64,000 nucleotides of DNA from CAVOOW01 sp963697675 (GTDB lineage Bacteria > Actinomycetota > Actinomycetes > JACCUZ01). Shown one piece after another: positions 44,497 to 53,188 of the stretch (positions within the stretch are counted from its first letter, which is position 1; the number at the start of each line of letters is the position of its first letter). A program made the position numbers and the translations under genes. The notes under the pieces were generated by a model. It searched no databases. It was not told the origin of the DNA and saw nothing but the letters and a program-made list of their open reading frames with translations. The stretch is taken from positions 1,488,001-1,552,000 of the forward strand of contig CAVOOW010000006.1 in assembly GCA_963697675.1 (NCBI GenBank), in the 5' to 3' direction.

Positions 44497-46698
44497 TCAC
44501 GAAGAGAGCGTGACCAGCTGATCTGACGGCAGGTCTTCGCTGTCGTGGGGCAGGCTCGGGAGCCGTCGGTCGAGCGTCCTCGGGATCCACCAGTTGGCGT
44601 CGCCGAGAAGGGTCATGGTCGCCGGCACGAGCACCATGCGCACGAGGGTGGCGTCCACGAATATTGCCGTGGCCAGGCCGAGGCCGAACATCTTCGTGGC
44701 CGCGTCCTCGCCCAGGACGAAGGCGAGGAACACCGAGATCATGATGAGCGCAGCCGACGTGATGACCCGCCCGGTCGAGGCGATGCCGTCGACGATCGAG
44801 GTCCGGTTGTCGCGCGTGGCGACATACTCCTCACGCACTCGGGACAACAGGAACACCTCGTAGTCCATGGAGAGACCGAACAGGATCGCGAACATGAACA
44901 TCGGGATGAAGGAGACGATCGGCACAGTCGACTCGAGCCCGATCAGCCCGCCGGCCCAACCCCACTGGAACACCATGACCATCACGCCGTACGCCGCACC
45001 GATGCTGAGCAGATTGAGGACAACGGCCTTGAGAGGTACGAGAACCGACCGGAAGACCAGCATGAGGAGGACGAAGGACATCGCGAGCACGGCAGCTATC
45101 AACACCGGCAGCCGTTCGTTGACGCGTGCGCCGACGTCAGCGAAGTTCGCTGTTTGACCACCGACGTGTGCCTGCGCGGGACTGCCTGCGAGCACGCTGG
45201 GCAGCACGTCCGCGCGCAACCGCTCGACCGTCGCGTGCGTCGCAGCATCCTGGGGCCCCGTGGTGGGGATGGCGACGATGACCGCCACGCCGTCGTGCAT
45301 TTCCGGCACACCCACCGAGGCGATCCCGGGGTCGGCACGGAGCGCCTCCACCAGAGGGTCGATCACGGCCGGATCGCCGGCCATGTCGACGGCGACCACA
45401 ACCGGCCCGTTGCTCCCCGGACCGAACCCCTGGGTCACCAGGTCGTAGGCCTGGCGCTCCGTCCGGCTCGCGGGCAGCGCACCGTCGTCGGGGATGCCCG
45501 CACGCAACGCCACCACCGGGGCGGCGAGAGCGAGCAAGAGCACGGTGACTCCCACCGCGTACGGCCAAGGGTTGCGGGTCACGTGCCGGATCCATCGTGA
45601 CCAGCCCGGGCTGGCCGGAGTGTCGACGCTGCCGCCGGGACGGTGCGTGCGCCGGTTGATGCGGTGCCCAGCCAGGCCCAGCAACGCAGGCAGCAGCGTG
45701 ACCGAGACGCCCACCATGACGAGGACGACGACCGAAATCGCGATCCCACCGGCCGTCATGAACGGGACTCCGGCAACGACGAGCCCGAGAATCGCCACGA
45801 CGACGATGCCTCCCGCGACCACCACCGGTTTGCCGGCCGTGGCCAGCGCCGAGCCGACCGACTCCTCGACAGGCACGCCGCGAGCGAGGTACTCACGGTG
45901 CCGGGTCACGATGAACAAGGCGTAGTCGATGCCGACACCCAGCCCCACCATGGCGCCGAGGACCGGCGCCCAGCTCGGGATGTCGATGACGTTGGCGATG
46001 AGTGACATGGAGCTCACACCGATGGCGAGCCCGAGCACGGCCGTGCCGAGCGGCAGGGCCGTGGCGATCAGGGAACCGAAGGCGATGAAGAGAATGAGCG
46101 CCGCGACGAGCAGGCCGATGACCTCGCCCAGGCCGGGCTGCGCCTGCTCGAACGCGAAGAAGAGGTCGCCACCCATCTCGATCCGCAGCCGCGACCCAGC
46201 CGCTGCGTCGGCACCGAACGCCTTGAGGTTGCTGAGGTCCTCGGCTGAGAGCTCGTCCACTGATGGGTACTGCAGCCGGATGAGAGCGACGCGTCCGTCC
46301 GCCGACACGACACCGCGCTGCACCGCCACCTCGGGACCGGCGGCCAGCGCACCCGCGGGATCAGTGGTCCCGAGAACGTGGGGCAGAGCGGCGGCGCCGG
46401 CTTGGAGATGCGCGAGCGCAGATCTTGCCTCCGCGGAGTCGAAGAACGTCGCGTCCTTGTCCAGCGGAGTCACGACCACCTGAGCCGTCAGGCCGGCATC
46501 GCCTGCACCGGCGGCGGCCATCAGCTCACTCGCCTGCTGAGAGTCGAGACCGGGCACGTCGAGGGAGTCCTTCAGACGTTGACCGAAGGTGCTCGAAGCG
46601 CCCACGACGACAACGGCCAGGACCAGCCACGAGCCGATCACGAGCCACGGGCGGCGGGCAGAGAGTCGGCCAAGACGGTACAAAGACTGCGACATCAT
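44497..46698 (-). CDS. MMPL family exporter
   Basis: 733 residues, intact, with the RND-like double layout. An N-terminal helix (LVIGSWLVLAVVVVGASS) is followed by an extracytoplasmic domain (FGQRLKDSLDVPGLDSQQA onward). Two helix bundles carry MVGLGVGIDYALFIVTRHREY and FGLSMDYEVFLLSRVREEYVATRDN, with the Asp-Tyr proton-relay pairs. It would export lipids or drugs by proton motive force. It is divergent from the two-component genes at 46871, and the shared promoter region contains a long inverted repeat. That arrangement suggests direct control by the response regulator. It ends 15 bases from the LLM gene (convergent). Confidence 0.92.
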   Translation of the reverse strand: MMSQSLYRLGRLSARRPWLVIGSWLVLAVVVVGASSTFGQRLKDSLDVPGLDSQQASELMAAAGAGDAGLTAQVVVTPLDKDATFFDSAEARSALAHLQAGAAALPHVLGTTDPAGALAAGPEVAVQRGVVSADGRVALIRLQYPSVDELSAEDLSNLKAFGADAAAGSRLRIEMGGDLFFAFEQAQPGLGEVIGLLVAALILFIAFGSLIATALPLGTAVLGLAIGVSSMSLIANVIDIPSWAPVLGAMVGLGVGIDYALFIVTRHREYLARGVPVEESVGSALATAGKPVVVAGGIVVVAILGLVVAGVPFMTAGGIAISVVVLVMVGVSVTLLPALLGLAGHRINRRTHRPGGSVDTPASPGWSRWIRHVTRNPWPYAVGVTVLLLALAAPVVALRAGIPDDGALPASRTERQAYDLVTQGFGPGSNGPVVVAVDMAGDPAVIDPLVEALRADPGIASVGVPEMHDGVAVIVAIPTTGPQDAATHATVERLRADVLPSVLAGSPAQAHVGGQTANFADVGARVNERLPVLIAAVLAMSFVLLMLVFRSVLVPLKAVVLNLLSIGAAYGVMVMVFQWGWAGGLIGLESTVPIVSFIPMFMFAILFGLSMDYEVFLLSRVREEYVATRDNRTSIVDGIASTGRVITSAALIMISVFLAFVLGEDAATKMFGLGLATAIFVDATLVRMVLVPATMTLLGDANWWIPRTLDRRLPSLPHDSEDLPSDQLVTLSS

Positions 46699-46766
46699 CG
46701 GTCGTCCTCCAGATCGTTGGCGTCAAAGCGACTGCCATGTCCGTCAGCGTGGCGACCCGACGCAGA

Positions 46767-46844
46767 GTGCACATCGGCCGCAGAGGTCGGCGATTCCTCG
46801 GCCGATGGAAGGGCGAACATCTGGTTCTTTCGGCCGATGTGCAC
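46767..46844. promoter_or_regulatory. Divergent promoter with a 14-bp inverted repeat, likely operator
   Basis: GTGCACATCGGCCG (46767-46780) and its exact complement CGGCCGATGTGCAC (46831-46844) face each other over 50 bases between the MMPL gene and the kinase. A partial third copy, CGGCCGATG (46799-46807), starts 32 bases, about three helical turns, before the right arm. A TACGCT -10-like box (46859-46864) lies just right of it. The sites probably bind the NarL-type regulator encoded at 48019. Confidence 0.55.
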
Positions 46845-46870
46845 CGGCGCGCGTTCCCTACGCTGGGGTC

Positions 46871-48022
46871 GTGATCAACGGCGTGGTCAGGTCTCTGCGA
46901 AACGAGCCCAGACCTGCCGCGCCCCCGGTGCGGGTCTGGCGGGACTGGGCACTGGTCGCTGTCCTGGTGACGACCGCCATCCTCGAAGGCATCCTTCGTA
47001 CAGATGTCGCGTGGCGTCCGGTCGCGCTCGTACTCGCCGTGGCGCTGGTGTTCCCGCTCCTGTGGCGCCGGACGCACCCACTCGCTGTCGTCGCGGTGAT
47101 CTTCGGCGCGGTCATCGTGCTGAACCTCGTCACGCTGATCAACGGTCCCGCCACATCCGTAGGGCTGTACACGATGATCTACGTGCTGCTCCTCCCCTAC
47201 GCGTTGCTTCGATGGGGGTCTGGTCGCGAGGTCATGATCGGGCTGTCGATCATCGTGGTCGCCGCGGTGCTCGGGATCGCGAGCGATTTCAACGGCTTCG
47301 GCGAAGCGGCAGCAGGCTTCGTGTTCCTCATGTTCCCCGCAGTTCTCGGTGCCTTGGTGCGCTTCTGGACAACGTCGCGAACTCGCGAGATCGATCAGGT
47401 GAGGCTGCGCGAGCGCGAGCAGCTCGCGCGGGAGCTGCACGACACCGTGGCGCACCACGTCTCGGCGATGGTCGTCCGTGCGCAGGCCGGACGGGTCGTC
47501 GCCCCGTCGGACCCCGGTGCGGCGCTCGATGCACTCCGGGTCATCGAGGAGGAAGGTTCCCGCACCCTCCTCGAGATGCGGATGATGGTGGGCGCGCTGC
47601 GAGATCGCGAGAATGCCGACCTCGCCCCGCAGAACGGCATCCCCGACATCGAGCGGCTCGCGGGCAGCCACGACGACGAACCTCGGGTGCAGGTGCGCCT
47701 CACCGGCGATCTCGACGCGCTCAGCCCGGCGGTCGGGGCAGCCACGTACCGCATCGCCCAGGAGTCAGTGACGAACGCCCTGCGGCATGCACGCAACGCC
47801 ACCCGGATCGACGTGCAGGTCGTCGGAGGGGAACACGACGTACGGCTGACGGTCCGCGACGACGGCGAGTCGGTCCACGCGTCCAGCATCGCTTCGGGCT
47901 TCGGTCTCGTCGGGATGACGGAGCGGGCGACGCTCCTCGGCGGGACCCTCGCGGCCGGCCCCAGGCCCGATCACGGCTGGTTGGTCGACGCGGTGCTGCC
48001 TCGGGAGGGGCCAAGCCGATGA
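46871..48022 (+). CDS. NarL-type sensor histidine kinase
   Basis: 383 residues. Four or five N-terminal helices (WALVAVLVTTAILEGIL, PVALVLAVALVFPLLW, LAVVAVIFGAVIVLNLV, IGLSIIVVAAVLGIA) lack a large extracytoplasmic domain, so sensing is likely within the membrane. The HisKA_3 box is LARELHDTVAHHVSAMVVRAQAG with phospho-His. The ATPase domain has RIAQESVTNALRHARNA (N box) and GFGLVGMTERATLLGG. Start GTG 46871 may be nearly leaderless given the -10-like box at 46859. The stop overlaps the response regulator start (ATGA). Partner, target and signal: the adjacent regulator, probably the MMPL gene, and unknown. Confidence 0.9.
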   Translation: MINGVVRSLRNEPRPAAPPVRVWRDWALVAVLVTTAILEGILRTDVAWRPVALVLAVALVFPLLWRRTHPLAVVAVIFGAVIVLNLVTLINGPATSVGLYTMIYVLLLPYALLRWGSGREVMIGLSIIVVAAVLGIASDFNGFGEAAAGFVFLMFPAVLGALVRFWTTSRTREIDQVRLREREQLARELHDTVAHHVSAMVVRAQAGRVVAPSDPGAALDALRVIEEEGSRTLLEMRMMVGALRDRENADLAPQNGIPDIERLAGSHDDEPRVQVRLTGDLDALSPAVGAATYRIAQESVTNALRHARNATRIDVQVVGGEHDVRLTVRDDGESVHASSIASGFGLVGMTERATLLGGTLAAGPRPDHGWLVDAVLPREGPSR

Positions 48023-48675
48023 GCATCCGTGTCCTCGTCGCCGATGACCAGGAGATCGTCCGGACCGGCCTGCGCATGATCCTGGATGCTCAGCCGGACA
48101 TCGACGTGGTCGGCGAGGCGCGGGACGGCCGGGAAGCCGTCTCCCTCGCTCGCGAGCTGCGACCCGATGTCTGCCTGTTCGATATCCGCATGCCCGAGCT
48201 CAACGGGCTCGAGGCGACGCGTGTACTGGCTGGACCGGACGTCGAGGATCCACTCGCCGTGGTGGTCATCACGACGTTCGACCTCGACGAGTACGTGCAC
48301 GGCGCGCTCAAGGCAGGCGCCCGCGGATTTCTCCTCAAGGACGCAGGACCTGAGCTGCTCACGCAGGCGATCCATGCGGCCGCCAACGGTGAAGCTCTGA
48401 TCGCTCCTAGCGTCACGGTCCGCCTGCTGGCCGCGTTCGCCGACGTACGGACCGGCCAGCCACTGACGCAGCCCATCGAACCACTCACCGCGCGGGAGGA
48501 GGAGGTGCTCATCACCGTGGCCCGAGGCCTGACCAACGCGGAGATCGCGGAAGACCTCCACATCAGCCTCAGCACGGTGAAGACGCACCTTGCCAGCCTG
48601 ATGGGCAAGCTCGGCGCCAGGAACCGGGTCGAGATCGCCATGTGGGCCTACGAGACGAAACGCATGACGACCTGA
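48019..48675 (+). CDS. NarL/LuxR-type response regulator
   Basis: 218 residues. The receiver domain begins IRVLVADDQEIVRTGLRMIL with acidic pocket DD, phospho-acceptor Asp in CLFDIRMPELNG, and the conserved Thr and Lys in VITTFD and FLLKD. The C-terminal helix-turn-helix reads LTAREEEVLITVARGLTNAEIAEDLHISLSTVKTHLASLMGKLG. It is translationally coupled to its kinase. Likely targets are the divergent MMPL promoter and, from a shared 14-nt motif, the nor operon 0.4 kb downstream. Confidence 0.93.
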   Translation: MSIRVLVADDQEIVRTGLRMILDAQPDIDVVGEARDGREAVSLARELRPDVCLFDIRMPELNGLEATRVLAGPDVEDPLAVVVITTFDLDEYVHGALKAGARGFLLKDAGPELLTQAIHAAANGEALIAPSVTVRLLAAFADVRTGQPLTQPIEPLTAREEEVLITVARGLTNAEIAEDLHISLSTVKTHLASLMGKLGARNRVEIAMWAYETKRMTT

Positions 48676-49048
48676 GCCGTGGTTGCCGTCCGGCGGCGCC
48701 GGGCTCGCTGAGCCCCAAGCCACCGCGACGGTCGGACGCCTTCAACGGCAGTTTGGCGTCGCTGCCCATTGCGGGTCGATGGCCGCTGGATCTAGGTTTC
48801 GAACAAGAGGTCACGACCTCCATGTTGTTGCTCCGGACCCCGGCAGCGCGTCGAACTCCCCGATGTGCACCGGAGGCGGTTGCCTTGTCCAATACCGACA
48901 GGTGCGGCCGCTGGCGCCGCCGCGAGTCGTCGGCGCTCTGCGTCTCAGTTCGGCACGCCCACGGTCAACACCTTCTGCAGCCGACCATCGGCGCCTGCCC
49001 CTGGAGCCGCCGGATCGTTCGACACGCACCGGACCCCAGGAGTTCTCG
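48676..49048 (+). promoter_or_regulatory. Upstream region of the nor operon with a motif shared with the MMPL/kinase promoter
   Basis: A 373-base gap without a convincing gene; the frame running in from 48683 is non-protein-like until the Met at 49049. At 48860-48873 it holds CCGATGTGCACCGG, identical over 14 bases to 46834-46847 in the divergent operator. AGGAG lies 6 nt before the nor start. I do not see a clear FNR or NsrR palindrome. Confidence 0.45.
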
Positions 49049-51385
49049 ATGACAGTCTCGACACCGTTGCCGCTCTCCGAACCGCCGAGTGGAGCCCCAC
49101 TGGTCTCTCGCGCCTGGGTGCAGGTGACGGCGCTGGTCTTGCTGTGCGGCATGGCGGTCCTGGGTTTTCTCGGCTACCGCGCGTACACGGCCGACCCACC
49201 GATTGCCGCGCAGGTCGTTACCTCTGACGGGCGGGTCGTCTTTACCGGTGATGACGTCCGTGCTGGCCAGGCGTTGTTCCTGAACAGGGGATTGATGGAG
49301 TACGGCTCGATCTTCGGCCACGGCGCGTACCTCGGTCCTGACTTCACGGCTGACTACCTACATCGCGCCGCACAGATAGCAACCCGGGAGTACGGCGGCG
49401 GGGCTTCTAGCGTTGCGCGTGACAAGGTGATCGCTGACTTCAAGACCAACCGGTATGACTCGAAGACCGACACGGTCACCTACACCAATGTGCAGGCGAA
49501 GGCGTTCGAGCAGATGGTCGCGCACTACACGGCGTACTTCGGTCCGTTGAGCGCCTCGAAGGGCCTGCTTCCGGACGCGATCACCGACCCCGCCAAGATC
49601 AAGCAGTTGACCGCCTACTTCGCCTGGTCGGCATGGGCGGGGTCGACGCTGCGGCCGGACAAGAACTACACCTACACCAACAACTGGCCGCCGGAAAAGC
49701 TGGTCGGCAACACGGTGACTGCCGACGTCGTGGTCTGGAGCGTCCTGTCTCTGATTGTGCTGCTGGTCGGTATCGGCGTGCTGTTCGCGGCGTTCGGCCG
49801 TTGGGGCGAGCGGATGGGCTGGCGGGGCCGCCAGGCGGACACTATCTCGTTCCGACCGCCCGCCGATGTCGCGGTCACCCCGACCCAGCGGGCTTGCGCC
49901 TACTTCTTTCTGGTGGTCGGCCTGCTATTCGTCATTCAGACGATGGTTGGTGCGGCCAGTGAGCACTACCGTGCCGACCTGACGAGCTTCTTCGGCTTCG
50001 ACCTTGCCAGGTGGCTGCCCTACAACCTGGTACGCACCTGGCACGTACAGCTCGCGATCTTCTGGACCGCGACCTCCTTCCTGGCCACTGGTCTGTTCCT
50101 GGCGCCTATCGTCTCCGGCCGCGAACCGCGCCGTCAGTCCTGGTTGGCATACGGGCTGTTGGGTGCTCTGGCCGTGGTGGTCTTCGGCAGCTTGATCGGC
50201 GAGCTGCTCGACATCCACGGATGGCTCTCCCCGGCGCTGCACGTGATCGGGATGCAGGGCTGGGAGTACCTGGACCTGGGCAGGGTCTGGCAGATCCTGC
50301 TCACGCTGGGCCTTTTCTTCTGGGCGTTCATGCTTTTCCGTGGGCTGCGAGGGGCCCTGCGTCACACGTCTCGGCTCAACATGCCCTGGCTTTTTTTCTT
50401 CACCGGGCTTGCGATTCCGGCGTTCTACGCGGTGGGCCTACTGACCAACGCGGACTCCAGCTACACCGTTGCGGACTTCTGGCGGTTCATGGTGGTCCAC
50501 CTGTGGGTCGAGGACTTCTTGGAGATCTTCACCACGGTCCTGGTGGCCTACCTGTTCGTGCTGCTCGGAGTCGTCCGGCAGAACGTCGCGATGGCGATCA
50601 TCTACCTCGACATCATCCTGTATTCGATCGGCGGCGTCATCGGGACCATGCATCACCTCTACTTCTCCGGCACCGCCGCAGAGACGATGGCGCTGGGCGC
50701 GTTCTTCTCCGCCGCTGAGGTGCTGCCGTTGACGTTCCTGACCGTCGAGGCGTGGTCGTTCCTGCAGCTCGGCTCACGACAGGAGAAGTCCTCCGCAACC
50801 CCGTTCCCACACCGATGGGCCGTCATGTTCCTGGTGGCGGTGGGTTTCTGGAACTTCCTCGGGGCCGGAGTCTTCGGGTTCCTGGTCAACCTCCCGGTGG
50901 TCTCCTACTACGAGATCGGCACTGCACTGACCGCCAACCACGCCCACGCCGCCATGATGGGCGTCTACGGCATGCTGGCGATCGGGCTGGCGCTGTTCTG
51001 CCTGCGCTACCTGATCCCCGAAGAGCGCTGGCCGGACAAGTTCGCCAAGCTCTCCTTCTGGTGCTGCAACATCGGGCTGGCGTGGATGTGTTTCGCGACG
51101 CTGCTCCCGCTCGGCGTTCTGCAGCTGTACAAGTCGGTCAATGACGGATACTTCGCGGCTCGCCAGTTGGAGTTCATCACCAATCCCAGCAACAGCTTCA
51201 TCGAGTGGATGCGGCTGCCCGGAGACGTCGTTTTCATCGTCGGCGGGGCCTTGCCCTTCTTGTGGATCTGCTGGCTCGGGGTGCGCTACCGAGTGAGCAA
51301 CCAGGTCATGGACGAACCCGGCGACGTGCTGTTCACCGAGATTGGTGACGTGGTCGGTGCCGGCGCGACGGGGTCCGAGCGGTGA
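49049..51385 (+). CDS. norZ: Quinol-dependent nitric oxide reductase (qNOR), single subunit
   Basis: 778 residues. Reduces two NO to N2O with quinol electrons at the membrane. An N-terminal helix (VQVTALVLLCGMAVLGFLGY) precedes an extracytoplasmic NorC-like domain lacking a CxxCH heme c site. About 13 more helices form the heme-copper-oxidase-like core, with His ligands in RTWHVQLAIFW, VVHLWVEDF (plus the FeB-associated Glu), GTMHHLYF and NHAHAAMMG. ATG 49049 has AGGAG upstream. The stop overlaps the following membrane-protein start (GTGA). Without other denitrification genes nearby, NO detoxification is more likely than respiration. Confidence 0.93.
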   Translation: MTVSTPLPLSEPPSGAPLVSRAWVQVTALVLLCGMAVLGFLGYRAYTADPPIAAQVVTSDGRVVFTGDDVRAGQALFLNRGLMEYGSIFGHGAYLGPDFTADYLHRAAQIATREYGGGASSVARDKVIADFKTNRYDSKTDTVTYTNVQAKAFEQMVAHYTAYFGPLSASKGLLPDAITDPAKIKQLTAYFAWSAWAGSTLRPDKNYTYTNNWPPEKLVGNTVTADVVVWSVLSLIVLLVGIGVLFAAFGRWGERMGWRGRQADTISFRPPADVAVTPTQRACAYFFLVVGLLFVIQTMVGAASEHYRADLTSFFGFDLARWLPYNLVRTWHVQLAIFWTATSFLATGLFLAPIVSGREPRRQSWLAYGLLGALAVVVFGSLIGELLDIHGWLSPALHVIGMQGWEYLDLGRVWQILLTLGLFFWAFMLFRGLRGALRHTSRLNMPWLFFFTGLAIPAFYAVGLLTNADSSYTVADFWRFMVVHLWVEDFLEIFTTVLVAYLFVLLGVVRQNVAMAIIYLDIILYSIGGVIGTMHHLYFSGTAAETMALGAFFSAAEVLPLTFLTVEAWSFLQLGSRQEKSSATPFPHRWAVMFLVAVGFWNFLGAGVFGFLVNLPVVSYYEIGTALTANHAHAAMMGVYGMLAIGLALFCLRYLIPEERWPDKFAKLSFWCCNIGLAWMCFATLLPLGVLQLYKSVNDGYFAARQLEFITNPSNSFIEWMRLPGDVVFIVGGALPFLWICWLGVRYRVSNQVMDEPGDVLFTEIGDVVGAGATGSER

Positions 51386-51978
51386 CCGTGTCGCTGGAGG
51401 TGATCCAGTTCACCTGCTATGCCGCCTTCTTGCTGGCCGTCGCGGTCGCGCTGGACCGGCTGGCGCGGCACAGTCACGCCCGATCGGAGCGCTATCGCAC
51501 GGCCGGTTTCCGCTATCACCCCCAGCACGACGCGTGGGTGTGCCCCCAGGATCAGATGCTCTGGCCGGCAGAGTTCGACGAGCGACAGCACCTGATGCTC
51601 TACCGGGCGAAGCCATCTGTCTGCAACGCTTGCCCGGTGAAGGTCGACTGCACCAGTTCGCAGCACGGAAGAGAGATCAGCCGCCCGACGGAGCCCTGGC
51701 CGCACTCCGAGGCCGCCAGATTCCACCGCGGGATCGTGCTGGTCCTCGTCGCCCTTGCAGGGCTGTTGTCGATCGCCACGATGCTCCGGCACCTCCAGCC
51801 CGTGAACCTCGCTGTCGCCGTCATGCCCCTGGCCGTCTCCGCCCTGCTGGCGCATCGGTTCACCGACCACTTCCGCCGGACCCCATCCGGCTTCCCAGCG
51901 GCCACGACGGCGACCGGGCTGCGCGTCACCCGGCCCGGACGCACCACCTGGGCCTCGGACCGGAAGAACGAACCGTGA
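51382..51978 (+). CDS. Three-TM membrane protein with a Cys4 zinc-ribbon-like domain in the nor operon
   Basis: 198 residues. TM1 (IQFTCYAAFLLAVAVALDRLA, about 7-27) is followed by a soluble loop with WVCPQDQMLWP and, after 26 residues, VCNACPVKVDC. The pattern C-x26-C-x2-C-x5-C, with flanking FRYHPQHD and YRAKPS, recalls the zinc ribbon found in some DDE (IS1182-like) transposases. Two more helices follow (GIVLVLVALAGLLSIATM and LAVAVMPLAVSALLAH). There is no transposase catalytic domain. It overlaps both norZ (GTGA) and the slipin (GTGA), so it is a genuine operon member. The four Cys could bind Zn or an Fe-S cluster and sense NO. Function unknown. Confidence 0.8.
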   Translation: MTVSLEVIQFTCYAAFLLAVAVALDRLARHSHARSERYRTAGFRYHPQHDAWVCPQDQMLWPAEFDERQHLMLYRAKPSVCNACPVKVDCTSSQHGREISRPTEPWPHSEAARFHRGIVLVLVALAGLLSIATMLRHLQPVNLAVAVMPLAVSALLAHRFTDHFRRTPSGFPAATTATGLRVTRPGRTTWASDRKNEP

Positions 51979-52739
51979 CAGCCCTCGGCCAGATCCTGCT
52001 CGCGCTCGCCGCCTTGGTGGTCATCCTGGTCGTGATCGCTGCGATCAGCGTCCGGGTGCTCCGGGAGTACGAGCGCGGCGTCCTGTTCCGGCTCGGTCGG
52101 CTCAGGCCCATCGCCGGGCCGGGTCTCGTGATCCTGGCGCCGTTCGTGGACCGGCTGATCCGGGTCGACCTGCGTACCGTGACCCTGACCATCCCGCCGC
52201 AGGAGATCATCACCCGGGACAACGTCCCGGCCCGGGTGAATGCCGTCGCGTACTTCCGAGTCGTCGAACCGGCACTGGCCGTCACCGAGGTAGAGGCTTA
52301 CCCGGTCGCCACCTCGCAGATCGCCCAAACCACGCTACGGTCCGTCCTCGGGCGCGCGGAGCTGGACACCCTGCTCTCCGAACGCGACGAGCTCAACGAC
52401 AGCCTGCGCCGGATCATTGACGAGCAGACCGAACCATGGGGCATCAAGGTGACCACGGTCGAGATCAAGGACGTCGAGATCCCCGAGGCCATGCAACGGG
52501 CGATGGCCCGAGCAGCTGAAGCAGAAAGAGAACGACGAGCCAAAATCATCTCCGCAGAAGGCGAGTTCCAGGCCTCCCAGAAACTCTTCGAAGCATCCGA
52601 AGTGCTCAGCCGCAACCCTGCCGCGATGCAGCTGCGCTACCAACAGACCCTCGTCGAACTCGGCGGCGAAAAGTCCACCGTCGTGTTCCCATTGCCACTC
52701 GACCTCATCGCACCCTTCATCACCGGCGCCACGCAATGA
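51975..52739 (+). CDS. SPFH/Band 7 slipin-type membrane scaffold protein
   Basis: 254 residues. An N-terminal hairpin helix (ILLALAALVVILVVIAAISV) is followed by the stomatin core: VLREYERGVLFRLGRLRPIAGPGL, then VPARVNAVAYFRV and the QTTLRSVLGRAELDTLLSERDELN signature. A coiled coil (ARAAEAERERRAKIISAEGEFQAS) follows. GTG 51975 overlaps the stop of the Cys4 membrane protein. A longer frame from 51342 runs through the neighbour and was rejected. Slipins form oligomeric membrane platforms, often with an NfeD protein, which is absent here. In this operon it may scaffold or stabilise NorZ. Last gene of the operon. Confidence 0.92.
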   Translation: MTALGQILLALAALVVILVVIAAISVRVLREYERGVLFRLGRLRPIAGPGLVILAPFVDRLIRVDLRTVTLTIPPQEIITRDNVPARVNAVAYFRVVEPALAVTEVEAYPVATSQIAQTTLRSVLGRAELDTLLSERDELNDSLRRIIDEQTEPWGIKVTTVEIKDVEIPEAMQRAMARAAEAERERRAKIISAEGEFQASQKLFEASEVLSRNPAAMQLRYQQTLVELGGEKSTVVFPLPLDLIAPFITGATQ

Positions 52740-52980
52740 TGACGATGGCCCGGACGACACGAAACCAGGTCCAGACATCGAGTAACTGTTCCACACCCGA
52801 TGCCGAATTTCGTGGTTGCCGAAGTTGCCTGGAGAATTGCCCGTGATGTTGTGCCATCGGCGCCACACGACGGGTTCAAGCCGTAGATAGCGTGGGGATG
52901 TTGTACGGGGTCACGATGTGGATGGGGGAGGGGACCGATTCGATCGGACCGTCGATGGCGCCTTGGGCTTGCATGATGAT

Positions 52981-53178
52981 GTGACACGCGAGCCTCATGT
53001 CGTGTCTGAGGTCGTGGTGCAGGACGGCGGTCTCGACCGCGACCAGCCGATCGGCGGTCTCGCACCCCAGACACAAGCCGACCTGGTCCGCCAGGCCGTC
53101 GCAGAAGACTGGACCCCAGAAGCGTTCGAATCCGCTCTCGACGCACAGGCTTCACGGAGCCGCCCCAACGGCGGCTGA
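52981..53178 (+). CDS. Possible small ORF in an otherwise gene-poor gap
   Basis: The 449 bases between the slipin and the isomerase (52740-53188) hold one frame with coding-like codon use: GTG 52981, 65 residues, reading VVSEVVVQDGGLDRDQPIGGLAPQTQADLVRQAVAEDWTPEAFESALDAQ. There is no recognised family and no strong ribosome site. The frame extends upstream to 52918. It could be a small protein or a remnant. An opposing frame (52876-53076, minus) is equally long but less convincing. Confidence 0.3.
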   Translation: MTREPHVVSEVVVQDGGLDRDQPIGGLAPQTQADLVRQAVAEDWTPEAFESALDAQASRSRPNGG

Positions 53179-53188
53179 AGCTCACCCG

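Noticed and set aside
44490..44504. Short hairpin CTTCGTG-T-CACGAAG between convergent genes as a bidirectional terminator
   Set aside because: Only 7 bp, with a one-base loop and overlap of the MMPL stop; too weak to list as a feature.
51382..51978. Transposase remnant, from the Cys4 ribbon
   Set aside because: No DDE domain or inverted repeats are present, and the gene overlaps both operon neighbours with three well-formed membrane helices.
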